A stretch of 22,480 bases of DNA from Candidatus Mcinerneyibacterium aminivorans (GCA_008086245.1 VSIX01000050.1:1-22480); one strand, 5' to 3'; shown: positions 1 to 8,414, counted from the first letter of the stretch. Numbers and translations: made by a program. The notes: generated from the letters alone by a model not told the origin.

Positions 1-20
1 AAAATCGCGGTAGCGATTTT
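1..20. repeat. Short perfect hairpin, AAAATCGC/GCGATTTT
   Basis: An 8-bp perfect inverted repeat, AAAATCGC and GCGATTTT, flanks a GGTA loop and is followed by one more T. The same 8-bp stem recurs at 14700-14746 (with a long loop) and 14811-14830 (loop AACA). It could act as a terminator for a gene to the left of the window, but its recurrence in gene-free DNA points to a dispersed repeat. Confidence 0.6.
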
Positions 21-25
21 TATAC

Positions 26-53
26 TTGACAGGTACAATTTTAGTGCTAATAT
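26..53 (+). promoter_or_regulatory. Promoter of the feo operon
   Basis: TTGACA at 26-31 is separated by 16 nt from TAATAT at 48-53, with a TG one base upstream (45-46) giving an extended -10. It lies about 55 nt before feoA. A dyad TTAGC-TATG-GCTAA at 63-76 sits just downstream, where a repressor would block transcription. An iron-responsive regulator is a natural guess, but the dyad is too short to assign to a family. Confidence 0.6.
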
Positions 54-62
54 TAAAAAAAG

Positions 63-76
63 TTAGCTATGGCTAA
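63..76. promoter_or_regulatory. Possible operator in feo leader
   Basis: A perfect 5-bp dyad, TTAGC and GCTAA, surrounds TATG between the feo promoter and the feoA ribosome binding site. A second TTAG/CTAA pair lies in the promoter at 41-50. TTAG...CTAA ends are shared with DtxR-type iron boxes, but the rest of that consensus is not present. Assignment is inference only. Confidence 0.3.
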
Positions 77-108
77 GATATGTTAAATTAAAATATATCG
101 GAGGTAAA

Positions 109-354
109 ATGAAGCCTTTAACTGAATTTCCCAAAAACACAAAAGTTACTGTGAAATCCATAGGTGGAGGTAGAAGGTACCAGCACAGACTAAAATCAAT
201 GGGTATTGTTATAGGAAAGACTCTTGAGATAAACAAAAACGGGCCGGGACCTTTACTTATTAAAGTTGATAATACGAGATTGATGCTGGGACAGGGCGAA
301 GCAAAAAAAATATTTGCTGAAAAATTGAAAAACAAATCTTCAAAAAATAGATAG
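109..354 (+). CDS. feoA: FeoA, ferrous iron transport accessory protein
   Basis: This 81-aa protein has the size and pattern of FeoA, a small cytosolic SH3-like protein that works with the FeoB permease. The family's central stretch 'RLKSMGIVIGKTLEI' is clear at residues 29-43, followed by the basic, glycine-rich strand 'GPGPLLIKV' and a C-terminal 'RLMLGQGEAKKIF'. The start is fixed by GGAGGT at 100-105, four bases before the ATG. It is the first gene of an operon, with feoB starting 14 nt after its stop. The assignment rests on both sequence and neighbour. Nothing is unusual except a lysine-rich tail. Confidence 0.93.
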   Translation: MKPLTEFPKNTKVTVKSIGGGRRYQHRLKSMGIVIGKTLEINKNGPGPLLIKVDNTRLMLGQGEAKKIFAEKLKNKSSKNR

Positions 355-368
355 GCTGTGGATCTAAT

Positions 369-2513
369 ATGAAAAAAGAAATGCTGGTAGCAGTTGTCGG
401 TAATCCCAATGTGGGTAAAACTGCTATATTAAATAAAGTAGCCGGTCAGAACCTTAAAGTTGGAAACTGGGCCGGAGTAACAGTTGAAAAAAAAGAAGCT
501 GTTATAGAATTCAATGGAACAAAAATCAGGCTTGTTGATTTACCAGGTATATACTCTTTAAGTCCATATTCAATGGAGGAAAATATTGCCCGGGATTTTT
601 TAATAGAGGAGAAGCCTGATTTTATTGTAAATGTTATTGATTCAACAAATCTGGAAAGAAATTTGTATTTAACAACACAGCTCATGGAGCTTGAAATACC
701 GATGGTAATAGCTCTGAATATGTGGGATGAATTTGAAAAAAAGGGATATGATATTGATCTAGAATTATTCAGGGAACTTTTGGGAATAGATGTTATACCT
801 ACCGTCGGTAGAAATGGTAAGGGAGTAGATGAGCTGTTTAAAACCGGTATGAATGCAAAAGTTCCGGGTGTTATAAGGTACAACAGAAAAGTTGAAACAT
901 ATATACAGGATTCAATTGATTATCTGTCATCCTATGAAGATAAACTCGATGTGGATCCAAGATGGTATGCCATTAAGCTTCTAGAAGGGGATAATCATAC
1001 ACTGGAAAGATTTGAAAGTGAGAAGTTAGTAAAACACTTTGATAAAAGAAGAGAAGAACTAAAAAATTATTTTAAAGAGGATGTTGAATCGGTAATAAGC
1101 GATCAGCGGTACGGGCATATTTCAGGTATTTTAAAGGAAATATTAACCTTGCCCCCTATGGATAAAAAGGAATTAACCGATAAAATTGATTCTGTTGTTT
1201 TAAACAGGATATTGGGTCTTCCCATATTTTTTGGTCTCATTTATCTTGTATTTAAATTTACCTTTGAAGGAAGTGCTCCATTTATTACATGGATAGAAGG
1301 ATTTATAAACAATTTTATAGGCAAGTGGATACTTATAGGTTTGGAATCTATTAGTTCTCCGGATTGGTTTACTTCGATAGTAAATGAAGGAATTATTGGA
1401 GGAGTAGGCAGTGTTCTTGTCTTTATTCCTCTTCTTTTCTTTTTGTTTTTATTTTTAGCAATTCTTGAAGAGAGTGGATATATGTCAAGAGCAGCTTTTG
1501 TGATGGATAGAATCATGCGCAGTATAGGATTGCCCGGGAAGGCCTTTGTACCCCTGTTGATAGGTTTTGGGTGTAATGTTCCTGCAATTTATGCTACCAG
1601 AACCCTTGAAAATGATACCGACAGAAAATTAACAGCTTTAATTATTCCTTTCATGTCCTGCGGTGCCAGGTTGCCGGTGTATATATTATTTACTGCGGTA
1701 TTTTTTAGAACAAATCAGACCAATATAATTTTTTCCCTTTACCTACTGGGAATTGCTACTGCAGTATTAATCGGATATCTTTTGAGAAAAACAATTTTTA
1801 AAGGAAAAGAACACCAGCTAATTATGGAGCTTCCACCTTATAGAATACCTTCGCTGAAAATGATTTGGGATTCTATATGGATGAGATTGAGGGAATTCGT
1901 AAAAAAGGCGGGTACTGTAATACTTGCTGCAATGATTCTTTTATGGGTTGTAATGAATATTCCTTACGGGGCAAAAACCGAAGATACTGCCTACTATAAA
2001 GTTTCAAAAACTATAACCCCTATATATAAACCGCTTGGATTTGGTGAGCCTAAACCCGTTGCAGCCCTTATACCGGGGATGATAGCTAAAGAAATAGTTG
2101 TTGGATCATTAGGACAGCTTTATAAAGCAGAGGGTTCTTCGGAAGACAGAGATAAAATTCGAGAGAGAAATATTCTAAAAGATGCAGGTAAACAGGTAGT
2201 TGGTTTTAAAGATGCATTTTTTGAATCTATTGAGGGAATGTTTGGTGGATTGAGCATGGGAGCTACATTCTCGGTCCAAGAGCATGAAGAGACAGCTTTA
2301 ACCAGAAAGCTAAGGGATGAGTTTACTCCTCTGTCGGCGTATTCTTATATGGTCTATATACTTCTATTTATTCCGTGTGTCGTAGTTATGGGTGCAATAT
2401 ATCAGGAATTTGGTCCCAGGATTTTGATGATGTCGATTGGATTAACTTTAGTTGCTCCATGGATTGTGTCATTTATTATATACAATTTTGGGCTTCTATT
2501 CGGACTGGGATAA
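369..2513 (+). CDS. feoB: FeoB, GTP-dependent ferrous iron permease
   Basis: Inner-membrane Fe(II) transporter of 714 aa, a normal length for FeoB. The N-terminal G domain shows G1 'GNPNVGKT' (11-18), the G2 switch 'WAGVTVE' (34-40), G3 'DLPG' (57-60) and G4 'NMWD' (117-120). A helical region (about 180-265) follows, which would act as the GDP-dissociation-inhibitor domain. The C-terminal half is polytopic, with the two Gate regions recognisable: 'LLFFLFLFLAILEESGYMSR' in the first, and a second around residues 510-585 ending 'ALIPGMIAKEIVVGSLGQLY'. No strong Shine-Dalgarno precedes the ATG, so translation may be coupled to feoA, which ends 14 nt upstream. A 6-bp hairpin (TGGGAT/ATCCCA, 2506-2523) spans the stop codon without a U-tract, and may mark processing rather than termination. 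Confidence 0.97.
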   Translation: MKKEMLVAVVGNPNVGKTAILNKVAGQNLKVGNWAGVTVEKKEAVIEFNGTKIRLVDLPGIYSLSPYSMEENIARDFLIEEKPDFIVNVIDSTNLERNLYLTTQLMELEIPMVIALNMWDEFEKKGYDIDLELFRELLGIDVIPTVGRNGKGVDELFKTGMNAKVPGVIRYNRKVETYIQDSIDYLSSYEDKLDVDPRWYAIKLLEGDNHTLERFESEKLVKHFDKRREELKNYFKEDVESVISDQRYGHISGILKEILTLPPMDKKELTDKIDSVVLNRILGLPIFFGLIYLVFKFTFEGSAPFITWIEGFINNFIGKWILIGLESISSPDWFTSIVNEGIIGGVGSVLVFIPLLFFLFLFLAILEESGYMSRAAFVMDRIMRSIGLPGKAFVPLLIGFGCNVPAIYATRTLENDTDRKLTALIIPFMSCGARLPVYILFTAVFFRTNQTNIIFSLYLLGIATAVLIGYLLRKTIFKGKEHQLIMELPPYRIPSLKMIWDSIWMRLREFVKKAGTVILAAMILLWVVMNIPYGAKTEDTAYYKVSKTITPIYKPLGFGEPKPVAALIPGMIAKEIVVGSLGQLYKAEGSSEDRDKIRERNILKDAGKQVVGFKDAFFESIEGMFGGLSMGATFSVQEHEETALTRKLRDEFTPLSAYSYMVYILLFIPCVVVMGAIYQEFGPRILMMSIGLTLVAPWIVSFIIYNFGLLFGLG

Positions 2514-2544
2514 TCCAATCCCATAGTGGAAGGAAGCTGATATT

Positions 2545-2715
2545 ATGATTAATATAATATTAATAATTATAGGCATAGTGGCTGGATACTACCTGTTTAG
2601 AAAAACTTTTCTTAAAAAACCAGAAGATTGTGAAGGCTGTTCGGGTAACTGTGAGCTGTGCGAGATTTATCAAAAAGACAGCGAAGATAAAAGCAACGAA
2701 CACCGTACAAAGTAA
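2545..2715 (+). CDS. FeoB-associated Cys-rich membrane protein
   Basis: A 56-aa gene. An N-terminal hydrophobic segment (residues 2-18, 'INIILIIIGIVAGYYLF') is followed by a basic stretch and then four cysteines spaced C29-x2-C32-x3-C36-x2-C39, ending in a charged tail. This layout, and its place directly after feoB, match the small 'FeoB-associated Cys-rich membrane protein' family (Pfam FeoB_associated). Members are thought to aid Fe(II) uptake, though their mechanism is not well established. An AAGGA at 2530-2534 lies 10 nt before the ATG, and the gap from feoB is 31 nt. The cysteines could bind iron or another metal on one face of the membrane; that is inference. Family assignment is fairly sure. 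Confidence 0.85.
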   Translation: MINIILIIIGIVAGYYLFRKTFLKKPEDCEGCSGNCELCEIYQKDSEDKSNEHRTK

Positions 2716-3102
2716 AAAACTGCACAACTGAAAAATCTCCATACCACAAAGATTTAAATGTTATCCCTCTGAAGTAATAATTATAAAATCAAAAATTATG
2801 AAATAATTAATAGTTAAAACTTTTAAAGAATTGATTTTAAAAGTATTATAGAGGATTCCTGAACTTAAAAATCTCTACTGACAGGATTGAAAAATTAGCT
2901 AAAACCGTGATTTTCGTTATTTGTTATTTGAAGTTCGTTATTCGATGAATATCAGCTGTGCTGATTTTCTTGTATGTCTTTTAATTTGTTTGCTTCAATG
3001 GAATTGTTTGGGTAAATTTTCAATTTTCATCTTTCAATTTTCAATTGTATTTCTGGGTTTAGTTCTAAAAAATTAGGATAGTAATTTTTATGTTCTGGTT
3101 CT
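2716..3102. other. Gene-free AT-rich stretch with repeat debris
   Basis: No coding sequence is evident. The stretch holds short direct repeats such as TTCGTTATTTGTTATTTG and TTCGTTATTCG (2913-2944), a perfect hairpin ATCAGC-TGT-GCTGAT at 2951-2965 followed by T's, and reiterated 'CAATTTTCA' units near 3021-3047. Positions 2969-3034 are closely similar to 15021-15088, so this is the partner of the repeat field further downstream. No terminator is visible close behind the feo operon. The first good one is at 3103. Confidence 0.6.
2969..3034. repeat. Dispersed repeat, copy 1 (partner at 15021-15088)
   Basis: This 66-bp segment aligns by eye with 15021-15088. The shared core includes 'TCTTTTAATTTG', then 'CAATGGAATTGTTTGGG', then 'TTTCATCTTT'. 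Both copies follow a short palindrome (2951-2965 here, 14988-15020 there) and both are in non-coding DNA about 12 kb apart. Confidence 0.7.
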
Positions 3103-3123
3103 AAAACCCCGTTAGGGGTTTTT
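3103..3123. terminator. Rho-independent terminator
   Basis: An 8-bp perfect stem AAAACCCC/GGGGTTTT with a GTTA loop, followed by T's. It is A-rich on the other side and so should work in both directions. On the plus strand it insulates the TetR operon from feo read-through. Confidence 0.8.
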
Positions 3124-3127
3124 AATG

Positions 3128-3155
3128 TTGACAAAAATATTTTAAAGTGTAATAT
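3128..3155 (+). promoter_or_regulatory. Promoter of the TetR-TolC-RND operon
   Basis: A perfect TTGACA (3128-3133), a 16-nt spacer and TAATAT (3150-3155). It is placed 36 nt before the regulator's ATG and directly against the operator dyad at 3156-3173. Confidence 0.7.
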
Positions 3156-3173
3156 TGACTGTACGGACGGTCA
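3156..3173. promoter_or_regulatory. Likely TetR-family operator
   Basis: An 18-bp dyad, TGACTGTAC | GGACGGTCA, pairs at 7 of 9 positions. It covers the expected transcription start just after the -10. TGAC...GTCA half sites are typical of TetR-family operators. The gene immediately downstream encodes a TetR regulator, so autorepression of the whole operon is the simplest reading (inference). Confidence 0.65.
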
Positions 3174-3191
3174 GGATTGTAGGAGGAGATA

Positions 3192-3815
3192 ATGGAAAAG
3201 ATAAAGGGAACAAAGTTAAAAATTTTAAAAAAAGCAGAGAAACTTTTTGCAGAGAGAGGATATTCGGCTACACCGGTATCAAAAATAGCAGAAGAGTGTG
3301 ATATAACAAAATCACTTGTTTTTTATCATTTTAATAAAAAAAAGGATATTTTAAAAAGTATAATTAAACATCATTTTGCAGAATTAAAAAAACACAGAGA
3401 TAAAATGATTAAAGTTGCTGTAGAAAATTATAACAGCGGAGAGTTTCAGAATAGCGACAAGATATTTGTTGATAAAATGGTTGATATTATGCTTCAAAAA
3501 GAAAAATTCTGGAAGCTGATGTTTTATGAAATTATCAGGGATGATGAAGTATGGAGTTTTTTCAGAGATTTTATCAGGATGTGGCATGAAGATCTGTTTG
3601 AAAAACTGGAAAATAAAGGTATAGAGATCAGGGATAAGAAAAAATTTATTTTTAATAGAATGTTCAATGTTATAGGACCGATAATGTTATATACTATTAA
3701 AAAGGATGAGTGGAACGAGTATTTTGATATTACAGAAAAAAAAGCCCGAGAAAATTTTATTAGAAATTTCAAATACATAATGGAAGGTAATACAAAAGGG
3801 AGGGATGGGAAATGA
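3192..3815 (+). CDS. TetR/AcrR-family transcriptional repressor
   Basis: This 207-aa protein has the N-terminal TetR DNA-binding domain: 'ILKKAEKLFAERGYSATPVS' leads into the helix-turn-helix at about 28-47, with the family signature 'SLVFYHFNKKKDIL'. The rest is a helical ligand-binding domain rich in Trp, Phe and Met ('KEKFWKLMFYEII', 'VWSFFRDFIRMWHEDLF'), which suggests a hydrophobic ligand. AGGAGGAG lies just upstream of the ATG. Its stop overlaps the next gene's start (ATGA), so regulator, channel and pump are translationally coupled. It probably represses this operon through the dyad at 3156-3173 and is released by a pump substrate. The ligand cannot be told from sequence. Confidence 0.9.
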   Translation: MEKIKGTKLKILKKAEKLFAERGYSATPVSKIAEECDITKSLVFYHFNKKKDILKSIIKHHFAELKKHRDKMIKVAVENYNSGEFQNSDKIFVDKMVDIMLQKEKFWKLMFYEIIRDDEVWSFFRDFIRMWHEDLFEKLENKGIEIRDKKKFIFNRMFNVIGPIMLYTIKKDEWNEYFDITEKKARENFIRNFKYIMEGNTKGRDGK

Positions 3816-5254
3816 AAAAAATATTTATATTGGCTATGTCAATAATATTAATGTTTACTGCTGTTAATGCAGAAAACATTTTAACCTATGAGAACTATAT
3901 GGATAAAATAAAAAATAATCTACCCGAACTGGATAAATATGAGGTAGATGTTGAAAAGGCAAAAAATAGCATCTACGGTGCCGAGGGAATAGATGATTTT
4001 ATCCTTGATAGTAGTTTAAATTATATAAAGGAGAAGGGGTACCAAACTTACAGCGATTTAAGGGGAGTAAATTTTTCTACAAAAATAACAAAAAAATTAA
4101 GAGACTACGGAACTTCAGTTTATTCCTCTTTGGGTTATTCCAGATCTGAAGTTGAAGGAGAGGAAAAAGTTGTTACTTCAATTCAAAACGGACAACCGGT
4201 TTACGGGAGTATGGATTACAGCTCTGATAGATATAATCCAGAATTAGAAATCGGTTTTATTCAGCCATTATTGTATAATGCAAAGGGTATACTTGACAGA
4301 TTTTCGATTGAAAATGCCAGAATTAATTATGAAATGGAACAGATCAAAAGAGATATTAATATTAGAAACGTGTTGAACTATTATAAAAAGCTATATTTTG
4401 AATGGATAGCTAAAAATATGATGCTGGATATGATGAAGGAAAGTTTAGAAAATGTTAAACAGATTAGAAGTTTAGTAGAGGATAAATTTCAAAGCGGACT
4501 TGTGGATAGAGATGATCTGGAAAGGTCAAAATCCCGGGTGATTAATTATAGAAAACAGGTTTTAAACTACCAGATGCAGCTTGATACTATTGAGAAGGAA
4601 TTAGGTGTAATAATTGAACTTGATGGCTATAAACCGGATTATAAAAAGTTTGATATGTTTTTTAATGAAGCCTGCAGTCTTTGCCAGAGAGAAAACAATG
4701 TTGTTCCTTTTGAAAAAACTCAAAATTATGAAATTATAAAAAAATCTCTTGAAAGGCTGGGGTTGGTAAAAAAGATATCAGAAAATAAAACCCTTCCAAA
4801 ACTTAATCTGGTTGGAAATATTGCATTGAAAACTCAGGAAAACAGTTTTTCCGATTCAATGACGGAGATGAATGATATTGATTATCAGTTTGGAATATCT
4901 TTGAATCTTCCTGTAGAAAATCAGCAGGCTAAAAGTGAGTATATTGATTCAGAACTTTCAATTGAGAGACTTAACTATGAATTAAAAGAGACAAAAAACA
5001 ATTATAGAAGCAACCTTGCCAGAATACTTGAACATATAAAAGGTAAAAGTCAGATGATGAGATATATAGATGAAAATATATCGGTATTAGAAAGTGAGTA
5101 TGAAACAGAAAGAGAAAAATATGAACGGGCTAGATTTGAACTGCAGTTTTTGCTTGATACCGAAAACAATATAACAGATGAGAAAAGGAATAAAATAGCC
5201 ACTAAAAATGATTTAATAGAACTTTACCTTGATTATATGACATTAACAAAGTAA
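3812..5254 (+). CDS. TolC-family outer-membrane efflux channel
   Basis: A 480-aa protein with a clear signal peptide ('MKKIFILAMSIILMFTAVNA', cleavage before ENIL). It is built of long amphipathic coiled-coil helices, for example residues 185-265 and 395-470, interrupted by beta-rich segments such as 'KLRDYGTSVYSSLGYSRSEV' and 'DYQFGISLNLPVEN'. That alternation is the OEP/TolC pattern of a trimeric barrel with a periplasmic helical tunnel. Two cysteines ('CSLCQRE', about 290) are unusual for the family. It overlaps the TetR stop by 4 nt and the RND gene starts 12 nt after its stop. It should provide the outer-membrane exit for the pump. The family is clear; the substrate is unknown. Confidence 0.88.
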   Translation: MKKIFILAMSIILMFTAVNAENILTYENYMDKIKNNLPELDKYEVDVEKAKNSIYGAEGIDDFILDSSLNYIKEKGYQTYSDLRGVNFSTKITKKLRDYGTSVYSSLGYSRSEVEGEEKVVTSIQNGQPVYGSMDYSSDRYNPELEIGFIQPLLYNAKGILDRFSIENARINYEMEQIKRDINIRNVLNYYKKLYFEWIAKNMMLDMMKESLENVKQIRSLVEDKFQSGLVDRDDLERSKSRVINYRKQVLNYQMQLDTIEKELGVIIELDGYKPDYKKFDMFFNEACSLCQRENNVVPFEKTQNYEIIKKSLERLGLVKKISENKTLPKLNLVGNIALKTQENSFSDSMTEMNDIDYQFGISLNLPVENQQAKSEYIDSELSIERLNYELKETKNNYRSNLARILEHIKGKSQMMRYIDENISVLESEYETEREKYERARFELQFLLDTENNITDEKRNKIATKNDLIELYLDYMTLTK

Positions 5255-5266
5255 AGGGGAGATAGT

Positions 5267-8200
5267 ATGAAATTATTGAAATATTTTACAAAAAATAAAA
5301 TTTTAGTTAATTTAATTATCATTTTAATTATAGCAGTTGGTATTTTTAGTCTCAACAGACTTGGTAAAGATATTATACCTACAGTTGAAATGGATTCGAT
5401 GATAATAAATGTTGTTTATCCGGGGGCAAGTCCATCAGATGTTGAGATTAATGCAGTAGTCCCAATTGAAAATGAACTGGATCAGATTTCCGGCATTGAA
5501 GAATATACATCTTTTTCAATAGAAAACAGCGCTACTATATATGTAACCCTGGATGATGAGCTGGATGATGTAAAAAGTGTAAAGGATGAAGTTTATAGAA
5601 ATATATCTCCGAATAATATTGAAAATTTTCCCGAAGAGGTGGAAAATTTACAGATATTTGATGTTAATCCAAAACAGATGGAGGTATTCAGGTTAAGCAT
5701 TACTCCTAAAAACGAATCTGAGGTAAAAGAAAAAGAACTATACAATTTTGCTGATAAAATTGAAGATAATCTACAAAAAATTGAGGGTGTTGCTGAAGTA
5801 AGAAAAAGAGGGTATCGTGAACGAGAAATACTTGTGAATGTATTTCCTGAGAAAATGAGAAACTACTATGTTTCTTTAAACAATATTGTAGGAAGCATAA
5901 AATCCAGAAATGTTAGATCCACCGGAGGAAGCATTCAATCGGTAAAAAAAGAGCAGACTATAGTTACAATCGGAGAATTCCAGAACCCTATGGATGTAAA
6001 AGATGTAATTATAAGATCCAGTTTCGAGAAAAAAAGAGTAAGAATAAGAGATATTGCAAATGTTGTTGATGGTTTTAAAGAAAAGACCGAAATTGTGAGG
6101 GTAAATCAGAAGCAGTCTGTAATTTTAGGTATCGTTAAAAAAGAAAATGCAGATGTTGTTAAAACTGCTAACAGGGTTAAAGAATTTATTAAAAACTCGG
6201 AAAAAAGATTTCCCGAAAAATTTAAAATTATGGGGGTTGAAGATAAATCTTTATCAATAACCTCGCTTCTGAATGTAGTATCTTCAAATGCTGTTTTAGG
6301 ATTTTTACTTGTTGTTTTTGTCCTGCTGGTTTTTCTTGATTTTAAAACTTCCTTTTGGACTGCTTTTGGGATTCCATTAAGTATGCTTATGGTTTTCTCT
6401 TTTATGTATATTGAGGGAATTACTTTAAATGTTATTACTCTTTCTGCAATTATTACAGTTCTTGGTATGCTTGTTGATCACGGAATAGTAATATCTGAAG
6501 TAATCTATGAAAATAAAGTTAAAGGGATGAATAGCTTTGATGCTACCATAGAGGGAGTAAAAAAAGTTTTTTATCCTGTAACTGTAACTATTTTAACTAC
6601 AATAGCAGCTTTTTTACCTCTTATGGCAATAAAGGGAAAGATGGGGAAAGTAATTTATGTTTTTCCTGTGGTGGTTACTGCGACACTTATTGCATCCTTT
6701 TTTGAAGCAACTGTAATATTACCAAATCATCTTGCCGGGGGTAAAACTAAAAAAAATAAGAAAAAGAAGAAGTGGTTTGAATTTCTTCAAAATGTATATA
6801 AATATTTATTGAAAAAAGCATTGAGATACCGTTATCTGGTTCTTGGATTATTTATTGCTATATTTTTTGGTACAATTTTTATATCTAGAAGTACATTGCA
6901 GAAATTTGTTTTATTCTGGGATGATTCATCTGATAAAATATATATTAATCTAGAAGCTGCCGAGGGTACGTCTCTGGAAACAACAAAAGAATATACAAAA
7001 AAAGTTGAAAATATTGTATTGAAGGAGGTTCCTGAAAGAGAAAGAGTTTCTATGATTACAAATATCGGAAACCATACTGTAAAAAGAATTGATTCAAAGG
7101 GGGATCATACAAACTGGTCGCAGATAGTTTTAAATCTTGTACCGGTTACAGAGAGAGAACGAATAGCCCAGGAAGTTATTAGGGATTTAAGAAGTAAAAT
7201 AAATGTTGAAAAACTTGAGAATTTTGAAATGATAGCTTTTGAAAAAGAGGAAATGGGACCTCCAACTGGTGATCCAGTTGATGTTAAAATAGTGTATAGG
7301 GATGAAGAAGAAGGAATTAAATTTCAAAGGAATATAGAAAAATTTCTCTCTAATATCGATGGAGTATATAATATCGAAAACGATCGTGAGGGTACAGAAG
7401 AAGAGATAAAAATAGAATTTGATTATGAGAGATTGGCACAGCTCGGGCTGGATGTTGTAAATGTTGCAAATACGGTCAGAACTGCTTACCAGGGTAGCAT
7501 TGCTACTTCAATTATGACAACAGAAGATGAGCTTGATTTTAGAGTCCAGGTGGATGATACGTATCAGATGGATAGAAAATTTTTAAATAGGTTATTAGTT
7601 CCAAACAATCAGGGAAGATTAATAAGACTTGAACAGGTTGCAAAACTGGTTACTAGAGAGAGTCAGAATACCATAAATCATTACAATGGAGATAGGGTCA
7701 TCACAATAAATGCTCAGGTCGATCCCGATAAATTAACTTCAAGACAGATAAGCAGAAGAATAAATAAAAAATTTAGACCTATGGCCATGAAAAATCAAAA
7801 TATTGATCTTGTAATGGGAGGAGAAGCAAAAGAAACCCGTGAGTCCATGAGGGGAGCATTGTTTGCTTTTGGACTGGCAGCGCTTCTTATATACTTTTTA
7901 CTTGTTATGCTTTTTAATTCTATATCCCAGCCTTTTATGATTATGATGGCGGTTCCTTTCGGTATAGTAGGAGCATTATTTGCCTTTTATTTACACGGTA
8001 TACCTCTTAACTTTATGGGTATAATCGGTATAATTGGATTGAGTGGTGTTGTAGTTAATGATAGTGTTATTATGGTTGATTTTATTAATCAGGTATACAG
8101 AGAAACTGAAACCGACCAAAATATTATTATGGATATAATTGATGGAGCTAAACAGAGATTCAGACCTGTTGTGCTAACAACTGTAACCACAGTAGCCGGT

Positions 8201-8374
8201 TTATTGCCCACAGTATACGGTATAGGGGGGTCTGCTACAATGATAGTACCTACTGTTATGGCTATTGCCTACGGACTGCTTTTTGCTACATTAATCACTT
8301 TAATTTTTATTCCATCTATTTATATGGTGAATGTGGATATAAAGAAAATTTTATCAAGGTTTTTCAATGTTTAA
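5267..8374 (+). CDS. RND-family efflux permease (AcrB-like)
   Basis: A 1035-aa inner-membrane pump with the RND layout: TM1 (12-30), a large periplasmic loop, TM2-6 (about 335-487), a lysine-rich cytosolic linker (493-502), TM7, a second loop and TM8-12. The N-terminal 'DIIPTVEMDSMIINVVYPGASPSDVE' matches AcrB/MexF relatives. In TM4 the usual Asp-Asp proton relay reads D404-H405 ('LVDHGIVISE'), and in TM10 the AcrB lysine region reads 'GVVVNDSVIMVDF' (N931-D932). The relay therefore differs from AcrB, as in the broader group carrying the 'VVNDS' motif. No membrane-fusion (adaptor) gene is in the operon, so an adaptor must come from elsewhere or the pump works without one. A start codon follows AAGGGGAG. 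Substrate is unknown. Confidence 0.93.
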   Translation: MKLLKYFTKNKILVNLIIILIIAVGIFSLNRLGKDIIPTVEMDSMIINVVYPGASPSDVEINAVVPIENELDQISGIEEYTSFSIENSATIYVTLDDELDDVKSVKDEVYRNISPNNIENFPEEVENLQIFDVNPKQMEVFRLSITPKNESEVKEKELYNFADKIEDNLQKIEGVAEVRKRGYREREILVNVFPEKMRNYYVSLNNIVGSIKSRNVRSTGGSIQSVKKEQTIVTIGEFQNPMDVKDVIIRSSFEKKRVRIRDIANVVDGFKEKTEIVRVNQKQSVILGIVKKENADVVKTANRVKEFIKNSEKRFPEKFKIMGVEDKSLSITSLLNVVSSNAVLGFLLVVFVLLVFLDFKTSFWTAFGIPLSMLMVFSFMYIEGITLNVITLSAIITVLGMLVDHGIVISEVIYENKVKGMNSFDATIEGVKKVFYPVTVTILTTIAAFLPLMAIKGKMGKVIYVFPVVVTATLIASFFEATVILPNHLAGGKTKKNKKKKKWFEFLQNVYKYLLKKALRYRYLVLGLFIAIFFGTIFISRSTLQKFVLFWDDSSDKIYINLEAAEGTSLETTKEYTKKVENIVLKEVPERERVSMITNIGNHTVKRIDSKGDHTNWSQIVLNLVPVTERERIAQEVIRDLRSKINVEKLENFEMIAFEKEEMGPPTGDPVDVKIVYRDEEEGIKFQRNIEKFLSNIDGVYNIENDREGTEEEIKIEFDYERLAQLGLDVVNVANTVRTAYQGSIATSIMTTEDELDFRVQVDDTYQMDRKFLNRLLVPNNQGRLIRLEQVAKLVTRESQNTINHYNGDRVITINAQVDPDKLTSRQISRRINKKFRPMAMKNQNIDLVMGGEAKETRESMRGALFAFGLAALLIYFLLVMLFNSISQPFMIMMAVPFGIVGALFAFYLHGIPLNFMGIIGIIGLSGVVVNDSVIMVDFINQVYRETETDQNIIMDIIDGAKQRFRPVVLTTVTTVAGLLPTVYGIGGSATMIVPTVMAIAYGLLFATLITLIFIPSIYMVNVDIKKILSRFFNV

Positions 8375-8385
8375 ATATCTTATCT

Positions 8386-8414
8386 TACCGGAAATCAGTT
8401 CCTGATTTCCGGTA
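8386..8414 (+). terminator. Strong hairpin terminator after the RND gene
   Basis: A perfect 13-bp stem (8386-8398 with 8402-8414) and a 3-nt loop TTC starts 12 nt after the RND stop. The following T-rich sequence is interrupted ('TTAGATTTAATTTTTATTT') but adequate. It ends the TetR-TolC-RND operon. Confidence 0.8.

Noticed and set aside
446-883. 145-aa minus-strand ORF inside feoB
   Set aside because: A shadow of the feoB frame with no ribosome site or recognisable motif. The same applies to minus-strand ORFs at 1241-1516, 3384-3778, 19748-19978, 21219-21497 and 22119-22367.
2506-2523. Terminator after feoB
   Set aside because: The 6-bp stem overlaps the stop codon and has no following T-run; a co-operonic gene begins 22 nt later.
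2560-2742. 60-aa minus-strand ORF
   Set aside because: It lies antisense to the Cys-rich gene, which has the better ribosome site, family match and operon context.
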